From: Limosilactobacillus secaliphilus
GTDB taxonomy: Bacteria > Bacillota > Bacilli > Lactobacillales > Lactobacillaceae
Length of the DNA: 64,000 nucleotides
Assembly: GCF_001437055.1 (NCBI RefSeq)
Contig: NZ_JQBW01000010.1
Location: forward strand, 1-64,000
Direction of reading: 5' to 3'
Shown here: positions 6,896-17,300 of the stretch, one piece after another
Layout of the letters: every line of letters starts with the position of its first letter
Position numbering within the stretch: the stretch's first letter is position 1
The notes under the pieces: generated by a model
The model's input: only the letters and a program-made list of their open reading frames with translations
Databases searched by the model: none
Told to the model about the DNA's origin: nothing
Program-made: the position numbers and the translations under genes

Positions 6896-9157
6896 ATGCT
6901 TTGTCAAAACTGTCATAAAAATCCTGCAACCATCCATCTACAAATGATGGTCAATGGGCAAAAGATGCAGGTCGACCTCTGTCAAAACTGTTACGAAAAA
7001 TTACAAAACATGCAAATGAACGCAATGAATGGGGGCAATGGTATGGATAATGTCTTTGGCTTCAACAACATGCAAGACTTCATGAACGCCATGAACAACA
7101 TGCAGCAGAACGCCAACATGGGTAATACTCAGAATCAACGTGGTGGCGGCGGCCGCAACGGTAAAGGCATGCTGGGTCAGTACGGGATCAACATGACCGA
7201 ACTGGCACGGCAAGGAAAGATCGACCCAGTGATTGGCCGGGAAAAGGAAATCAAGCGGGTCGTCGAAATTCTCAACCGGCGGACCAAGAACAACCCTGTT
7301 TTAATTGGTGAAGCCGGGGTTGGTAAGACGGCCGTCGTTGAAGGTTTGGCTACGGCCATTGTTTCTGGCGACGTTCCAGAAAAGCTACAGAACAAGGAAA
7401 TCATCCGTCTTGATGTTGTTTCCCTGGTTCAAGGCACTGGCATTCGTGGTCAATTTGAAAAGCGGATGCAACAATTGATTAATGAAGTTTCCAAGAACCC
7501 GAACATCATTCTGTTCATCGACGAAATCCACGAAATCATGGGTGCCGGTAACGCTGAAGGTGGCATGGACGCAGGTAACGTTTTGAAGCCGGCTTTGGCT
7601 CGGGGCGACTTCCAATTGATTGGTGCCACGACCTTGAATGAATACCGGAAGATCGAAAAGGATGGCGCCTTAGCACGGCGGTTCCAACCAGTTGAGGTTA
7701 ACGAACCAAGTGTGGCCGAAACCATCCAGATTCTGAACGGAATCAAGGGTCGTTACCAGGACTACCACCACGTCAAATACACGGACGATGCCATCAAGGC
7801 AGCTGCCAAGTTATCTGATCGTTACATCCAGGATCGTTTCCTGCCTGACAAGGCCATTGACCTGCTCGATGAAGCCGGCTCACGCAAGAACCTGACCTTG
7901 AAGAATGTCGATCCGAACGCCATTGAAAACGAGATTCACACCGCTGAAGCACACAAGCAACAAGCGGTTGACAATCAGGACTACGAAAAGGCGGCCTTCT
8001 ACCGTGACCAAGTTACTCGTTTGACCAAGGCCAAGAAGGAAGCCGAAGAAAACAAGGTTCAAGACGAAGCAACCGTCACCGTTAAGGATATGGAAAAGAT
8101 CGTCGAAGAGAAGACCAATATCCCTGTTGGCAAGTTGCAGAAACAAGAAGAAAACCAGCTGAAGGACTTAGACAAGGAACTCGACAAACACATCATCGGC
8201 CAGAAGACGGCGGTTGATAAGATTGCCCGGGCTATTCGGCGGAACCGGATTGGTCTGAACAAGTCTGGCCGTCCAATCGGCAGCTTCCTGTTTGTTGGCC
8301 CGACCGGTGTTGGTAAGACTGAAACCGCTAAGCAATTGGCTAAGCTGCTCTTCGGTTCCAAGGACGCCATGATCCGGTTCGACATGTCCGAATACATGGA
8401 CAAGATGTCGACTTCCAAACTGATCGGTTCAGCACCTGGTTACGTTGGTTACGAAGAAGCCGGTCAGCTGACTGAACAGGTTCGGCGTCACCCTTACAGC
8501 CTGATTCTCTTGGATGAAGTTGAAAAGGCTCACCCAGACGTAATGCACATGTTCCTGCAGATCCTGGATGACGGCCGCCTCACCGATTCACAAGGCCGGA
8601 CCGTTTCCTTCAAAGATACCATTATCATCATGACTTCTAACGCCGGAACTGGGGACGCGGTTTCCAGTGTGGGATTTGGCGCTGAAGCCAGTGGTGACAT
8701 GCACTCCGTCTTAGATAAGCTGACCAACTACTTCAAGCCTGAATTCCTGAACCGGTTTGATGACATTGTTGAATTCAATCCACTGACGAAGGATGACTTG
8801 AAGAAGATTGTTGACCTGATGATCGCTGACGTTAACGACCAGCTGAAGGATCGGCATCTCCATATCACAATCAACGACGCCGTTCGCGAGAAGTTGGTTG
8901 AACTCGGTTACAACCCGAAGATGGGTGCACGTCCATTACGGCGAGTCATCCAGGAACAAATCGAAGACCGGATTGCCGACTTCGTTCTGGATCACAATGA
9001 TGCTCGCAACCTGGCTGCCGAAATGGATGGTGACAATATCAAGGTCGTAGCTGCTAATGATGAGACTGCAGCCGACAACAGCCAGTCCTCCACGGAAGAA
9101 ACACTAAATAATGAAGAAAATAGTACTTCAAACACTGATAATAACGATGCAGAATAA
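6896..9157 (+). CDS. clpE: ATP-dependent Clp protease ATP-binding subunit ClpE
   Basis: A 753-residue Hsp100 unfoldase that feeds substrates to ClpP in the cytoplasm. The N-terminal zinc finger has Cys 3, 6, 29 and 32 (two CxxC pairs), the mark of ClpE. A Met/Asn-rich linker follows at about 38-80. The first AAA module has Walker A GEAGVGKT at 138-145 and Walker [13 protein letters not shown]-like coiled segment lies at about 350-395. The second AAA module has GPTGVGKTE near 470 and [14 protein letters not shown]. The C-terminus ends in an acidic, Asn-rich tail. A CtsR box at the promoter fits its class III heat-shock role. It is monocistronic, with a strong terminator. Confidence 0.95.
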   Translation: MLCQNCHKNPATIHLQMMVNGQKMQVDLCQNCYEKLQNMQMNAMNGGNGMDNVFGFNNMQDFMNAMNNMQQNANMGNTQNQRGGGGRNGKGMLGQYGINMTELARQGKIDPVIGREKEIKRVVEILNRRTKNNPVLIGEAGVGKTAVVEGLATAIVSGDVPEKLQNKEIIRLDVVSLVQGTGIRGQFEKRMQQLINEVSKNPNIILFIDEIHEIMGAGNAEGGMDAGNVLKPALARGDFQLIGATTLNEYRKIEKDGALARRFQPVEVNEPSVAETIQILNGIKGRYQDYHHVKYTDDAIKAAAKLSDRYIQDRFLPDKAIDLLDEAGSRKNLTLKNVDPNAIENEIHTAEAHKQQAVDNQDYEKAAFYRDQVTRLTKAKKEAEENKVQDEATVTVKDMEKIVEEKTNIPVGKLQKQEENQLKDLDKELDKHIIGQKTAVDKIARAIRRNRIGLNKSGRPIGSFLFVGPTGVGKTETAKQLAKLLFGSKDAMIRFDMSEYMDKMSTSKLIGSAPGYVGYEEAGQLTEQVRRHPYSLILLDEVEKAHPDVMHMFLQILDDGRLTDSQGRTVSFKDTIIIMTSNAGTGDAVSSVGFGAEASGDMHSVLDKLTNYFKPEFLNRFDDIVEFNPLTKDDLKKIVDLMIADVNDQLKDRHLHITINDAVREKLVELGYNPKMGARPLRRVIQEQIEDRIADFVLDHNDARNLAAEMDGDNIKVVAANDETAADNSQSSTEETLNNEENSTSNTDNNDAE

Positions 9158-9184
9158 TTAAGGACTGCCTTTCCTGGGTAGCCC

Positions 9185-9228
9185 AAGCCGTCAATGTTCG
9201 CCCAATCGCGAATGTTGGCGGCTTTTTT
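9185..9228 (+). terminator. Terminator of clpE
   Basis: AAGCCG plus TCAATGTTCGC pairs with GCGAATGTTGG plus CGGCTT, followed by six T. A separate perfect inverted repeat, TTGCAT-CTGA-ATGCAA, follows at 9231-9246 and may be an operator for the next gene. Confidence 0.9.
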
Positions 9229-9308
9229 GTTTGCATCTGAATGCAACCCACCAAAGCGGCGGTGAAAAGCGGTATACTAAATGAAAACGTTCATATGGAG
9301 TGAAAATC

Positions 9309-10034
9309 ATGGTTCATATTATTAAACAGGGCAACCCGATCTGGATTTACTACGAAGACATTGATTCTGGTGAAAACGTCCAGATGCCGAAGTTGCTCCA
9401 AGGTCAGGAGGGTGAACAGTTTACGGTCACCCCGCCTAAATTTCCTAAGTATAAGCTGGTGAAAACCGAGGGCGACCTGAAAGGCACCTTTGACATGCAA
9501 CAGCGCAGTATTCACCTCTTCTACCGCAAAAAGGCCTGGGGCGAAATCGAACGAATCGAATTGTACATTCACCTGGCCAAGCCGGTGCAGCAGTACGATG
9601 CCGTTAACGGCCTGCCCGTTGATGAACCATTGCCAGGCGACTTTTATGTCAAATCCTTCGAACGGGTTGCCACGATGAAGGGCGAATTTTGGTATAACGT
9701 CAACGCCGACCGCTGGATCAAGTTTGACGTCAACACCATGAAGATTTCCCACGACGACCCCTACGCAAAAGTGGAACCCGCACAAAACGGCCCCGCCTCA
9801 CAGTTGACCATCTTGCCGCTGAATAACGTTCCCGCCACAGTTGACTACACTGCTGGCGGCCACCTGTTCACTTACAAACGGCCCTATGGCGAGGCCAATG
9901 GCACGGTCGAGAATGGTCATCAATTGACCCTGGTCGGTCGGCTGAATGACAACAATGGCGTGACCTGGTACCAGGACAAGGACTTAGGCTTCATCAATGG
10001 TTCCTATGTCCGGCTCAACAATGCAGAGGATTAG
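9309..10034 (+). CDS. MucBP and SH3-like domain protein without a signal peptide
   Basis: A 241-residue protein. Residues 1-75 form a MucBP domain: WIYYEDIDSGENV, GQEGEQFTVTPP, YKLVKTEGDLKGTFD, IHLFYRK. Two beta-rich SH3-like segments follow, at about 85-155 and 175-240; the second has GHLFTYKRPYG and WYQDKDLGFINGSYVRL. MucBP domains are normally on secreted adhesins, but this protein has no signal peptide, membrane segment or sorting signal. I chose the ATG at 9309 because GGAG lies eight bases upstream; the GTG at 9300 overlaps that site. It is followed by a GT8 gene three bases later, so the two are co-transcribed. A -10-like TATACT lies at 9273-9278. Function unknown. Confidence 0.75.
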   Translation: MVHIIKQGNPIWIYYEDIDSGENVQMPKLLQGQEGEQFTVTPPKFPKYKLVKTEGDLKGTFDMQQRSIHLFYRKKAWGEIERIELYIHLAKPVQQYDAVNGLPVDEPLPGDFYVKSFERVATMKGEFWYNVNADRWIKFDVNTMKISHDDPYAKVEPAQNGPASQLTILPLNNVPATVDYTAGGHLFTYKRPYGEANGTVENGHQLTLVGRLNDNNGVTWYQDKDLGFINGSYVRLNNAED

Positions 10035-10037
10035 TAT

Positions 10038-11234
10038 ATGTACAAGCCATTAGTAATCGCATTAGTTGGTGATTATGGCTATATCAAGCAGATCGAGACC
10101 ACGATCAAATCGATCATTTACCATAATCACGACTGTAAGATTTACGTGATCAATCCCGATATCCCCCAGGAATGGTTTTTCTTGGCCAATCAACGGCTGG
10201 CCATCATTCACTGTAAAATCATTGACAAAAAGATCCTGCCCAAGACATTGGCCAAGGAATTTGCCTTTCTAGACCAAGTTAGTGTGGTTGCCTACGCCAA
10301 ATTCCTATTGCCGCGTTTGTTGTCCGATTCGCGCGTCCTCTACCTTGATAGTGATGTCATCGTCAACAATTCGCTGACCCAGCTGTTCTACCAGGATCTG
10401 CAGGGGCATCCGCTGGCAGCCGTCGAAGACTACGATGAGCACAACGGGCATTTTAACAGCGGGGTCCTCTTGTTAGATCTCGACCACTTACGCCGCATCC
10501 CGAACTTCGTGAGTCAAGCACTAAAACTGGGACAGGATCGTTCCTTAAAGAATGCCGATCAAGATGTTTTCAACCACTTCTTCAAGGACGATTACCTTGC
10601 TTTGCCGCTTGCCGACAATTATCAAATTGGGATGGACTCAATTGCCTACTATCACTCAAAAATAAAGCCCTACCTATTGCCAAAATTGGATTCAGTCACC
10701 CAACCCGTGATCACCCATTTCTTGACCATCCACAAGCCCTGGAAAGACTTCTCTAGCGGCCGGCTCAGGGAATTGTGGTGGCAATACTATGGCCTAAGCT
10801 GGGAAGACGCTGTTTACAACCGGCCGCTACCATTAACTCAGCCCAACCTGTATAAACGCTTCTTCACCTTTTTAATGACTGAAGAGACTGGCCGCTTGGT
10901 CGACCTCGCCAAGGCCTGCCCGCAATATGAGTTCAATGTTGCAACTTGGGTACCAGTTGGGCCCAAAATTCACAAACTGCTCCAATATCCTAACATTCAC
11001 GTCTATGAACACATTGTTGGACGACAGATTGAAGAGTTAGTCAAACACTGTGATGCCTACCTCGATGTTGATTGTCCAGTTAAGGAACACCATGTGTTGA
11101 AACAGTTTGCTCAACATCAGACCCCATTTCTGGCCTTTGCCAATGTTGCTGACCACTACCACCACTACCCGAATTACCGGGTGTTTGACGACGATGACTT
11201 GCAAGGCTTCATTGACGCATTGAAGCAAATATAA
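10038..11234 (+). CDS. GT8 glycosyltransferase with C-terminal GT-B-like domain
   Basis: A 398-residue protein. Residues 1 to about 270 form a GT8 retaining glycosyltransferase with the DxD metal site YLDSDVIV near residue 105, HFNSGVLLLDLD, NADQDVFN and IHKPWKDFSS. The last 120 residues (EFNVATWVPVGPKIHKLL, AYLDVDCPVKEHHVL, TPFLAFANVADHY) look like part of a nucleotide-sugar-binding fold seen in adhesin-modifying glycosyltransferases; this is inference. It is the last gene before the secreted repeat proteins, so glycosylation of those proteins is possible but not shown. AGGA lies eight bases before the ATG. A perfect terminator follows. Confidence 0.8.
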   Translation: MYKPLVIALVGDYGYIKQIETTIKSIIYHNHDCKIYVINPDIPQEWFFLANQRLAIIHCKIIDKKILPKTLAKEFAFLDQVSVVAYAKFLLPRLLSDSRVLYLDSDVIVNNSLTQLFYQDLQGHPLAAVEDYDEHNGHFNSGVLLLDLDHLRRIPNFVSQALKLGQDRSLKNADQDVFNHFFKDDYLALPLADNYQIGMDSIAYYHSKIKPYLLPKLDSVTQPVITHFLTIHKPWKDFSSGRLRELWWQYYGLSWEDAVYNRPLPLTQPNLYKRFFTFLMTEETGRLVDLAKACPQYEFNVATWVPVGPKIHKLLQYPNIHVYEHIVGRQIEELVKHCDAYLDVDCPVKEHHVLKQFAQHQTPFLAFANVADHYHHYPNYRVFDDDDLQGFIDALKQI

Positions 11235-11246
11235 ATTTTAAATAAC

Positions 11247-11282
11247 AAAAAAAGAGCAGTTCGCAATGAACTGCTCTTTTTT
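11247..11282. terminator. Bidirectional terminator
   Basis: AAAAAAAGAGCAGTTC pairs with GAACTGCTCTTTTTT around a five-base loop. It serves both the GT8 gene and the converging L,D-transpeptidase gene. Confidence 0.95.
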
Positions 11283-11295
11283 AGCTCTACTGTAT

Positions 11296-14148
11296 TTAAT
11301 TATCAATGACCACTTTGGTACCAGCTGGAACATGGTGCTGGATCCAATCAGCATCCGGCATAGCCAGACGGATACAACCATGTGAACCAGGCTCAACACC
11401 GAGCTTGGCTGCTTCGGCTGGGTCAATGCGGCCTGTCCAAGGACCATCAAAGATAACGGAGTGGAACAGGTAGACACCGTGATCCTTCCAGGAAGTCCAG
11501 TGGAAGGCGTAGTCGAACTCGTCGCCCCGCTCTTGTTGAATATAGTAAGTGCCGGTTGGCGTCAAGGATACACCATTGACATAACGACCAGCCGTGCAGT
11601 ACATGGTGTAAACCACATTATTGCCATCCATCAGGTAAACCCGGTTTTGGCCGATCCGTACGTGAATCCAGAAGTCATGCAATTGCGACAGGTCTGGGTA
11701 CGGTACCGTTTCGGAAGACATCCACCACTGAATTGGGTGCCGCATCACATCACCATAGACCATCGCAGAGTTGACGTCTGCATAATCGCTGTTGCCATCG
11801 GTGGATGCGGAGTAACGGTGGATGACATAGAAGTTCATCTTATTGGCCCCACCGAGGTTGAAGCTGGCGTTAAAGCCGGCGTGATCAGCACCAGGAACGT
11901 AGCCATAGTACTTCAGCAAGTCTGGCCGGCTGATATTTGCCTGCCCATTGCCCAGGTTCATCCGGAAGATTTCACCCTTGCCTTGCTGGATCACGATCAA
12001 CCATGAATATGGCATCCGGCTTGACTGACTGTTGACGTGCCAACCGGAAACCGTTACGTGGTCGCCGTTAACCTTCACTTGGTCAAAGAAACCAGCATTG
12101 GTTGGGTAAGACTGACTCCATTGGCTGCTGTCGCTGTCGGCGTTTTGGTCATCATTGTAGAAACGCAATACCAGTTGCAAATCGCCGGTTACCGTTGCTG
12201 GATCAACATCGAAGTTGACGCTGAAGCCACTCTTGCCGGACCGGTAGAGGGATGGGAATGCGGCCGCAACGTCATCACGATCAGCCCAGTCAGTGATCTT
12301 GGTCCGGGCCAGTTCACGGGTCTGACCGTTGTTGTGGTTCAACAGGATGACTACCGCATTCGGCTGTGCCAGTGCGTTATCATCGGCTACCCAGCCGGAG
12401 ACTTGATAGTGCTTGCAAACCGCCTGGAAATTGTCGATGTAGTAGGCACGCTGGTTTAAGGTAAAGGCATTGGACCAGTAGTCCGTGAAGCTTGCTCCAG
12501 CATTGCCGCCATTGCCCTTAGCGCTGGTTGAATAACGGGAAACCACTGAGTAAGAATGACCCGGAACTAATTGAGCATCCGCAAACGTGCCGGTGAACCC
12601 GCTGTTGGCCGCCGTGGCAATGTTGCCAAATGATTTAGCAACATCCGGACGACTAACAATTGCGGACTTGGTAACGGCAACTTGGCGCTTAGCTGTATTG
12701 TCATACAGGATCAAGAAACGATTCTGCTGGGCCAATGAAGCATCCGTGGCGTGCCAACCAGAGACGGTCAACTGTCCCTCGCTCAAATTAAAGTCATCCA
12801 AGTAACCCGCATTTTGTGTTGAGGAGGCTGGGAACCAGAAGTCAACGTGCTGGCCTTCCCCATTCTTCGCATCGTTGCTGTAACGCGAGATAATCTGCAG
12901 GCTGTCACCGGCAAAGGCAGCCGGAACGACAAATTCGCCGCTAAAGCCCGACTTGCCAGCATTTTCGATGGTTGGGTAAGCTTCAGCAACATCCGGACGA
13001 GCAGTTGCAGTGACCTTCTGCCGACTGATTTCCTGCTTCCGACTGGCATCAAAGAGAATCAGCCAGTGACTGTCCGTGGCACTGACCTGGTTAGTCGCCT
13101 GCCAACCGGAGACCAGCAGCTTGCCATCTTTGCCTTCCATGTTGTCCAAGGAAGCATAGTTGCCTTGATCAACGTTGACTGGATTGTACCAGTAATCAAC
13201 GCGAGCACCTTCACCGTTCTTACCGTCATTAGACCAACGGCTGACCACTTGCAGATTCTGGATTCCAGCCAAACTGGTCAATGGAAAACTGACGGAGAAG
13301 CCGGAATGCAGAGCGTTGTTCACGGTTGGATATGCCCGAGCAACGTCGGTCCGATCAAGTTGGTCAGTGACCAGTTGCCGGCCAATTTCATGCCCATTGG
13401 CTAACAAGATTACCCAGTGGTAGCCGCGACCGACTGCTTGGTTCGTAGCCTGCCAACCGGACACCGTCACTTGGCCATCCTTGACCTGCAGCTTGTCTAG
13501 GTAGCCATAGTTGCCATGGTCCATGTTGATTGGGTCGAACCAGTAGTCCAATCGCTGACCTTCGCCGCCCTGTGCTTGACTACTGTAACGGGAAATGATC
13601 CGCAGTTGATCATTGGCAACGGCTTGCAGCTGACTGTTATCCAGCTTGAAGTCGGTATTGAAGCCTGACTGGTTGGCTGCGTATACATTATGAACTTTTT
13701 GCACGTCAGGCCGGTCAACAGGTTCCACCGCCTGCCGCATCAATTCACGGTTCTGGCTGGCATCATAGACGATCACGTAATGATATGGCATCGTCTTCGT
13801 CTGATTGGTGGCCTGCCAACCCGCTAATTGCAGGTGCCCGTCACTCAATGACCAGCTATCGAGGTTAGCATAATTGCCATGATCGTTTTGGTCATAATAG
13901 TGAGTGTTGCTTTGAACGGCCGTTGCTGGTGCCTGGCTGGCCGTACTGTTACTTGCTGACTGTGCCTGACCATTATCAGCAGCTGTTTGGGCCGCCAAAA
14001 CCGTCGTCGGTGCAGTGGCTGGCTGCTCAGCCGCGTGCGCAGTCGTTACGTTCATGCCCGCCCCCAAAGCAAGGGCCATGCCGGCAAGCAGAGCGGTACA
14101 CCACAGTTTGCCGCTCTTATACATCTTGTAGTGAATCTTTTTAAGCAC
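11296..14148 (-). CDS. Secreted repeat protein with C-terminal YkuD L,D-transpeptidase
   Basis: A 950-residue exported protein. The N-terminus has the KxYKxGKxW signal (HYKMYKSGKLW) and ends near ATTAHAA. A Thr/Ala/Gln-rich spacer follows, then six copies of the shared repeat at about 92-800, each with SGW-x-A-T/V-N, R-x-DV, SGF and SRYS-like motifs. A YkuD domain occupies about 826-950 with HSVIF and the catalytic SHGCIR (Cys about 925). YkuD enzymes make 3-3 crosslinks or attach proteins to peptidoglycan. I chose the GTG start at 14148 because GGGAGG lies seven bases upstream. There is no LPXTG motif, so attachment may rest on the repeats. Repeats 5 and 6 are divergent subtypes next to the enzyme. 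Confidence 0.9.
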   Translation of the reverse strand: MLKKIHYKMYKSGKLWCTALLAGMALALGAGMNVTTAHAAEQPATAPTTVLAAQTAADNGQAQSASNSTASQAPATAVQSNTHYYDQNDHGNYANLDSWSLSDGHLQLAGWQATNQTKTMPYHYVIVYDASQNRELMRQAVEPVDRPDVQKVHNVYAANQSGFNTDFKLDNSQLQAVANDQLRIISRYSSQAQGGEGQRLDYWFDPINMDHGNYGYLDKLQVKDGQVTVSGWQATNQAVGRGYHWVILLANGHEIGRQLVTDQLDRTDVARAYPTVNNALHSGFSVSFPLTSLAGIQNLQVVSRWSNDGKNGEGARVDYWYNPVNVDQGNYASLDNMEGKDGKLLVSGWQATNQVSATDSHWLILFDASRKQEISRQKVTATARPDVAEAYPTIENAGKSGFSGEFVVPAAFAGDSLQIISRYSNDAKNGEGQHVDFWFPASSTQNAGYLDDFNLSEGQLTVSGWHATDASLAQQNRFLILYDNTAKRQVAVTKSAIVSRPDVAKSFGNIATAANSGFTGTFADAQLVPGHSYSVVSRYSTSAKGNGGNAGASFTDYWSNAFTLNQRAYYIDNFQAVCKHYQVSGWVADDNALAQPNAVVILLNHNNGQTRELARTKITDWADRDDVAAAFPSLYRSGKSGFSVNFDVDPATVTGDLQLVLRFYNDDQNADSDSSQWSQSYPTNAGFFDQVKVNGDHVTVSGWHVNSQSSRMPYSWLIVIQQGKGEIFRMNLGNGQANISRPDLLKYYGYVPGADHAGFNASFNLGGANKMNFYVIHRYSASTDGNSDYADVNSAMVYGDVMRHPIQWWMSSETVPYPDLSQLHDFWIHVRIGQNRVYLMDGNNVVYTMYCTAGRYVNGVSLTPTGTYYIQQERGDEFDYAFHWTSWKDHGVYLFHSVIFDGPWTGRIDPAEAAKLGVEPGSHGCIRLAMPDADWIQHHVPAGTKVVIDN

Positions 14149-14179
14149 AATTAATCCTCCCAATAATTAGTCATTTTTT

Positions 14180-14188
14180 ATTATACCA
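14180..14188 (-). promoter_or_regulatory. Extended -10 promoter of the YkuD repeat protein
   Basis: The minus strand reads TGGTATAAT 32 bases before the GTG start. No good -35 box is visible. Confidence 0.5.
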
Positions 14189-14242
14189 GGTCCGCCTATT
14201 CACCATCTCAGCTATTTTAGTGAAAATGTTCCGCCATCTTCT

Positions 14243-14296
14243 GGAAAATACAAAGAGGGCTCCAGCGTCCGGATCTTCCGAATACTGGAGTCCCTT
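14243..14296 (-). terminator. Probable terminator of the CotH repeat protein gene
   Basis: GGGACTCCAG pairs with CTGGAGCCC, and an inner CGGA-AGA-TCCG stem lies in the loop. On the minus strand TCTTTGTATTTT follows. The T-run is imperfect. Confidence 0.55.
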
Positions 14297-14357
14297 GGTA
14301 TACTGCGTTCAAGCATTATCGACTATATAAAGAACTTATGTCACAAACCATCAATGA

Positions 14358-17300
14358 TTAAATGTTGAACCAGTGATCGACAAAGTGACCTTCGCCATGG
14401 TCGGCATCGTCGCTATAACGAGCAACGACCGCCAAATTGTCGTTCAAACAATCGTCAGGCAGGGTGAATTGGGCTGTAAAGCCGGAATTAATGGCGTTTG
14501 AAACTAACGGATAAACGGCGGCCACGTCAGGACGCTGAATGTCGCTGGCCATCAAGCGGCTCACTTCCTTATTCTGAGTCCGATCGAAGAGGATCACCCA
14601 GCGGTACGGGAGACCGGCTGCCTGATTGCTACAACTCCAGCCACTGACCGTCAGCTGGTTGTTGACCCGGTCGGCCCGGTCCAGATAGCCATCGTTGACC
14701 TGACTAATCTGAATAGGATCGAACCAATAGTCAACGTTGCTGCCCTCGCCACTATCGGCATTGTCAGAGTAACGACTGACAATCTGCAAGCTGTTGACCT
14801 TTGACCAATCAACATTGCTAAAGTCGAAATCATTGCTAAAGCCGGACGTAGCGGCGTCGTTCACCCGCTGGTAGACATCGGCCACATCCTGACGATCAAT
14901 GCCGTCTTGAACGCGTTGCCGACCAATTTCTTGGCCATTCGCCAGCACGATGATCCAGTGGTAAGGACGCCCGACTGACCGGTTAGTCGCATTCCAGCCG
15001 CTGGTGATGATGTGACCATTTTGCAGCTGCAAGTTATCCAAGTGGGCATATTCCCCATTCTGTGCCGGAACGGTGTTGTAGTAATAATCAACATAGTCGC
15101 TATTGCCCCATGGATCGCTCGTGTAACGGCTCAAAATCCGCAACGGCGCGTCCATCAGTTCGTCACTCAAGTTAAAATTGATGTCAAAGCCAGCTGCGTG
15201 GGCGGTGGCAATCTGCGGGTAAGCAGCGGCAACATCATCCCGGCGTTGACCATTCTGCACTAACTGCCGCGCAATTTCACGGCCGGTGTTGGCGTTCAAA
15301 ACGATGATGTAGTGGTACAGACGACCCAGCGAATAGTTGGTGGCGTTCCAACCAGCAATGTGCAGTTGGTTGTTTTCGGCCTGACACTTATCGAGCCAAC
15401 CATTGTTAGAGCGATCGAAACTGATCGGGTTAAACCAGTAGTCGCAAGAATTGCCGTTGCCAGCCGGATCATCGGTCCAGCGGCTGATCACCTGTAATTG
15501 ATGGTTTGCCAGCTGCGCCAGATCCTGCCATGGAATCTGAATATCGGTGTCAAATCCGGATTCAGCGGCATTGTAGACAGGGAATACCCGCTCAACGTCA
15601 TCACGTTCAACCTGGTCAATGCGTTGCCGAGCAATTTCATGTTGTCCCTGAACATCCCAGAGAATGATGTAGTGGTACTGCTTACCCTGAGTTTGGTTGC
15701 TGGCATGCCAGCCGGCCACGTGCAGGGAGGAGTCGTGCAAGCGAGCATCGTCTAAGTTGGCATAGTTGCCATTGTCCGTCTGATCGAAGTTCTGGCTGGC
15801 TGCCTTAACATACTTAACGACAACCGTTTGGCTATCCTGGTTGGGCAAGACCTTAACACTAGCCAACTGTGTGGTTGGAGCGCCGTCGACTAAGGAAACA
15901 TAGCCCGTGAATTGCGGGATGTCGTACTGAGCCAGTTGACTGTTATCCGTTTGCCAATCACCAACATTGACTAGCCGGTTCGCCGCGGTGTCAAACTGTG
16001 CCTGCCGAGTAAAGGAAGCTAATTGTTCCACTCGCTGTTCAGTGCCATCCGGCTGGCTCAAAATGATGGTCCGACTGACTTTGGCTGTCTGCGGCACATC
16101 CACTAATTCGTTACTGGATTGAATACCCCAAGTCCGATCCAGGTACTGCAAGCGGGCGTTCACAAATTGGAAGAAGCTTTCCGCACCCGCGAACGGATAA
16201 TGAGGAAAGGCCGTCGGATTAGAGAACTGGGTCCACAACTGGTCATTGTGCCGGTAAGTTGCCAAGCCAACCTGGTTGTACCAATTATTAAAGAGCTTAA
16301 GCAGGTTGCCGGTCGATAAGACATTAGTCCGTAACTGTTGATAAAGATCAATGATGTCCTGCCGGTGATGCTGGTAGATGTTGAGCATCAAGACGTTATT
16401 AGCCTGTTGCAAACGATCGGCAAAATTATAATCAGCGGGCACTAACCAATTTCCGGTACCGCTTCCCCAAGTGTAATTCCAGGTCAAATCAAAGTCGTAA
16501 GGAACGATCGACCACTTGCTGCCGTCCTTAGCAACGTAGAAGACATTCTTATGTAGGCCGTCGTTGTTGTTGACGACAAATGAGAACAGAAGGAAGTTGA
16601 TGGCGGAATTGACGTCAAGGTATTGGCTTTCCAGACGGTCATAGTCAGCACCTTGCGCATGAGCCAATTCGTATAATTCATTGATCTGATCAACATTGGC
16701 CTGACTAACCTTGGCCGGTGATTCAGCCTCAAAGCCCCGGCCATTCTTGAGGTCATCTAGGGTCATCGGCTGTAAGAAACGACTTTGATCATTGTTGGTA
16801 CCGGAAATGGCAATCTGGTTTGGCTGCTTATCATCGAGTCCGAACAGCTTGTCTTGGTGATAAGTACTGATGGTGTACAAGCCCTGGTCTAGGCCGTTGA
16901 CAATCATCTCGAGTGGCAGACCAGCAATCTGGCCGTAATTAGGCATCGTGGCAACCAAACTATCAGCACTGTTGCTTGCATAAATCTCTTTAGCAATCTC
17001 TGCGTTGACAATGTTTAAGGAGCCACTGGCATCCGTAAAGTTTGATTTGAGGTTGAAGGAATTGGTCTTGAAATCAGCACCCGGCAATTTCAACTTCAGC
17101 TTATCCGTGCAAGCCTCATCCTTAAACAACTTCAGCCGGTAGTTCTTAGCTGGCCAGCCAGTACTGCTGTCACCCTGCGCCTTCACGTTTGCCCAGGCAT
17201 CCAACTGTTGATTATTGTCCCAATTGATGTGAACCTGGACTTTTGACCACGTACCGTGATTGAAGCCCGTCAAATCACCACTAATGTTGATGTTGGCTAA

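Noticed and set aside
9231-9246. TTGCAT-CTGA-ATGCAA as a named operator
   Set aside because: It is a perfect inverted repeat but matches no regulator site I can name, so it is only mentioned with the clpE terminator.
11461-13404. Several long plus-strand frames opposite the YkuD repeat protein
   Set aside because: They mirror the coding repeats in the opposite strand; their apparent repetition comes from the sense repeats.
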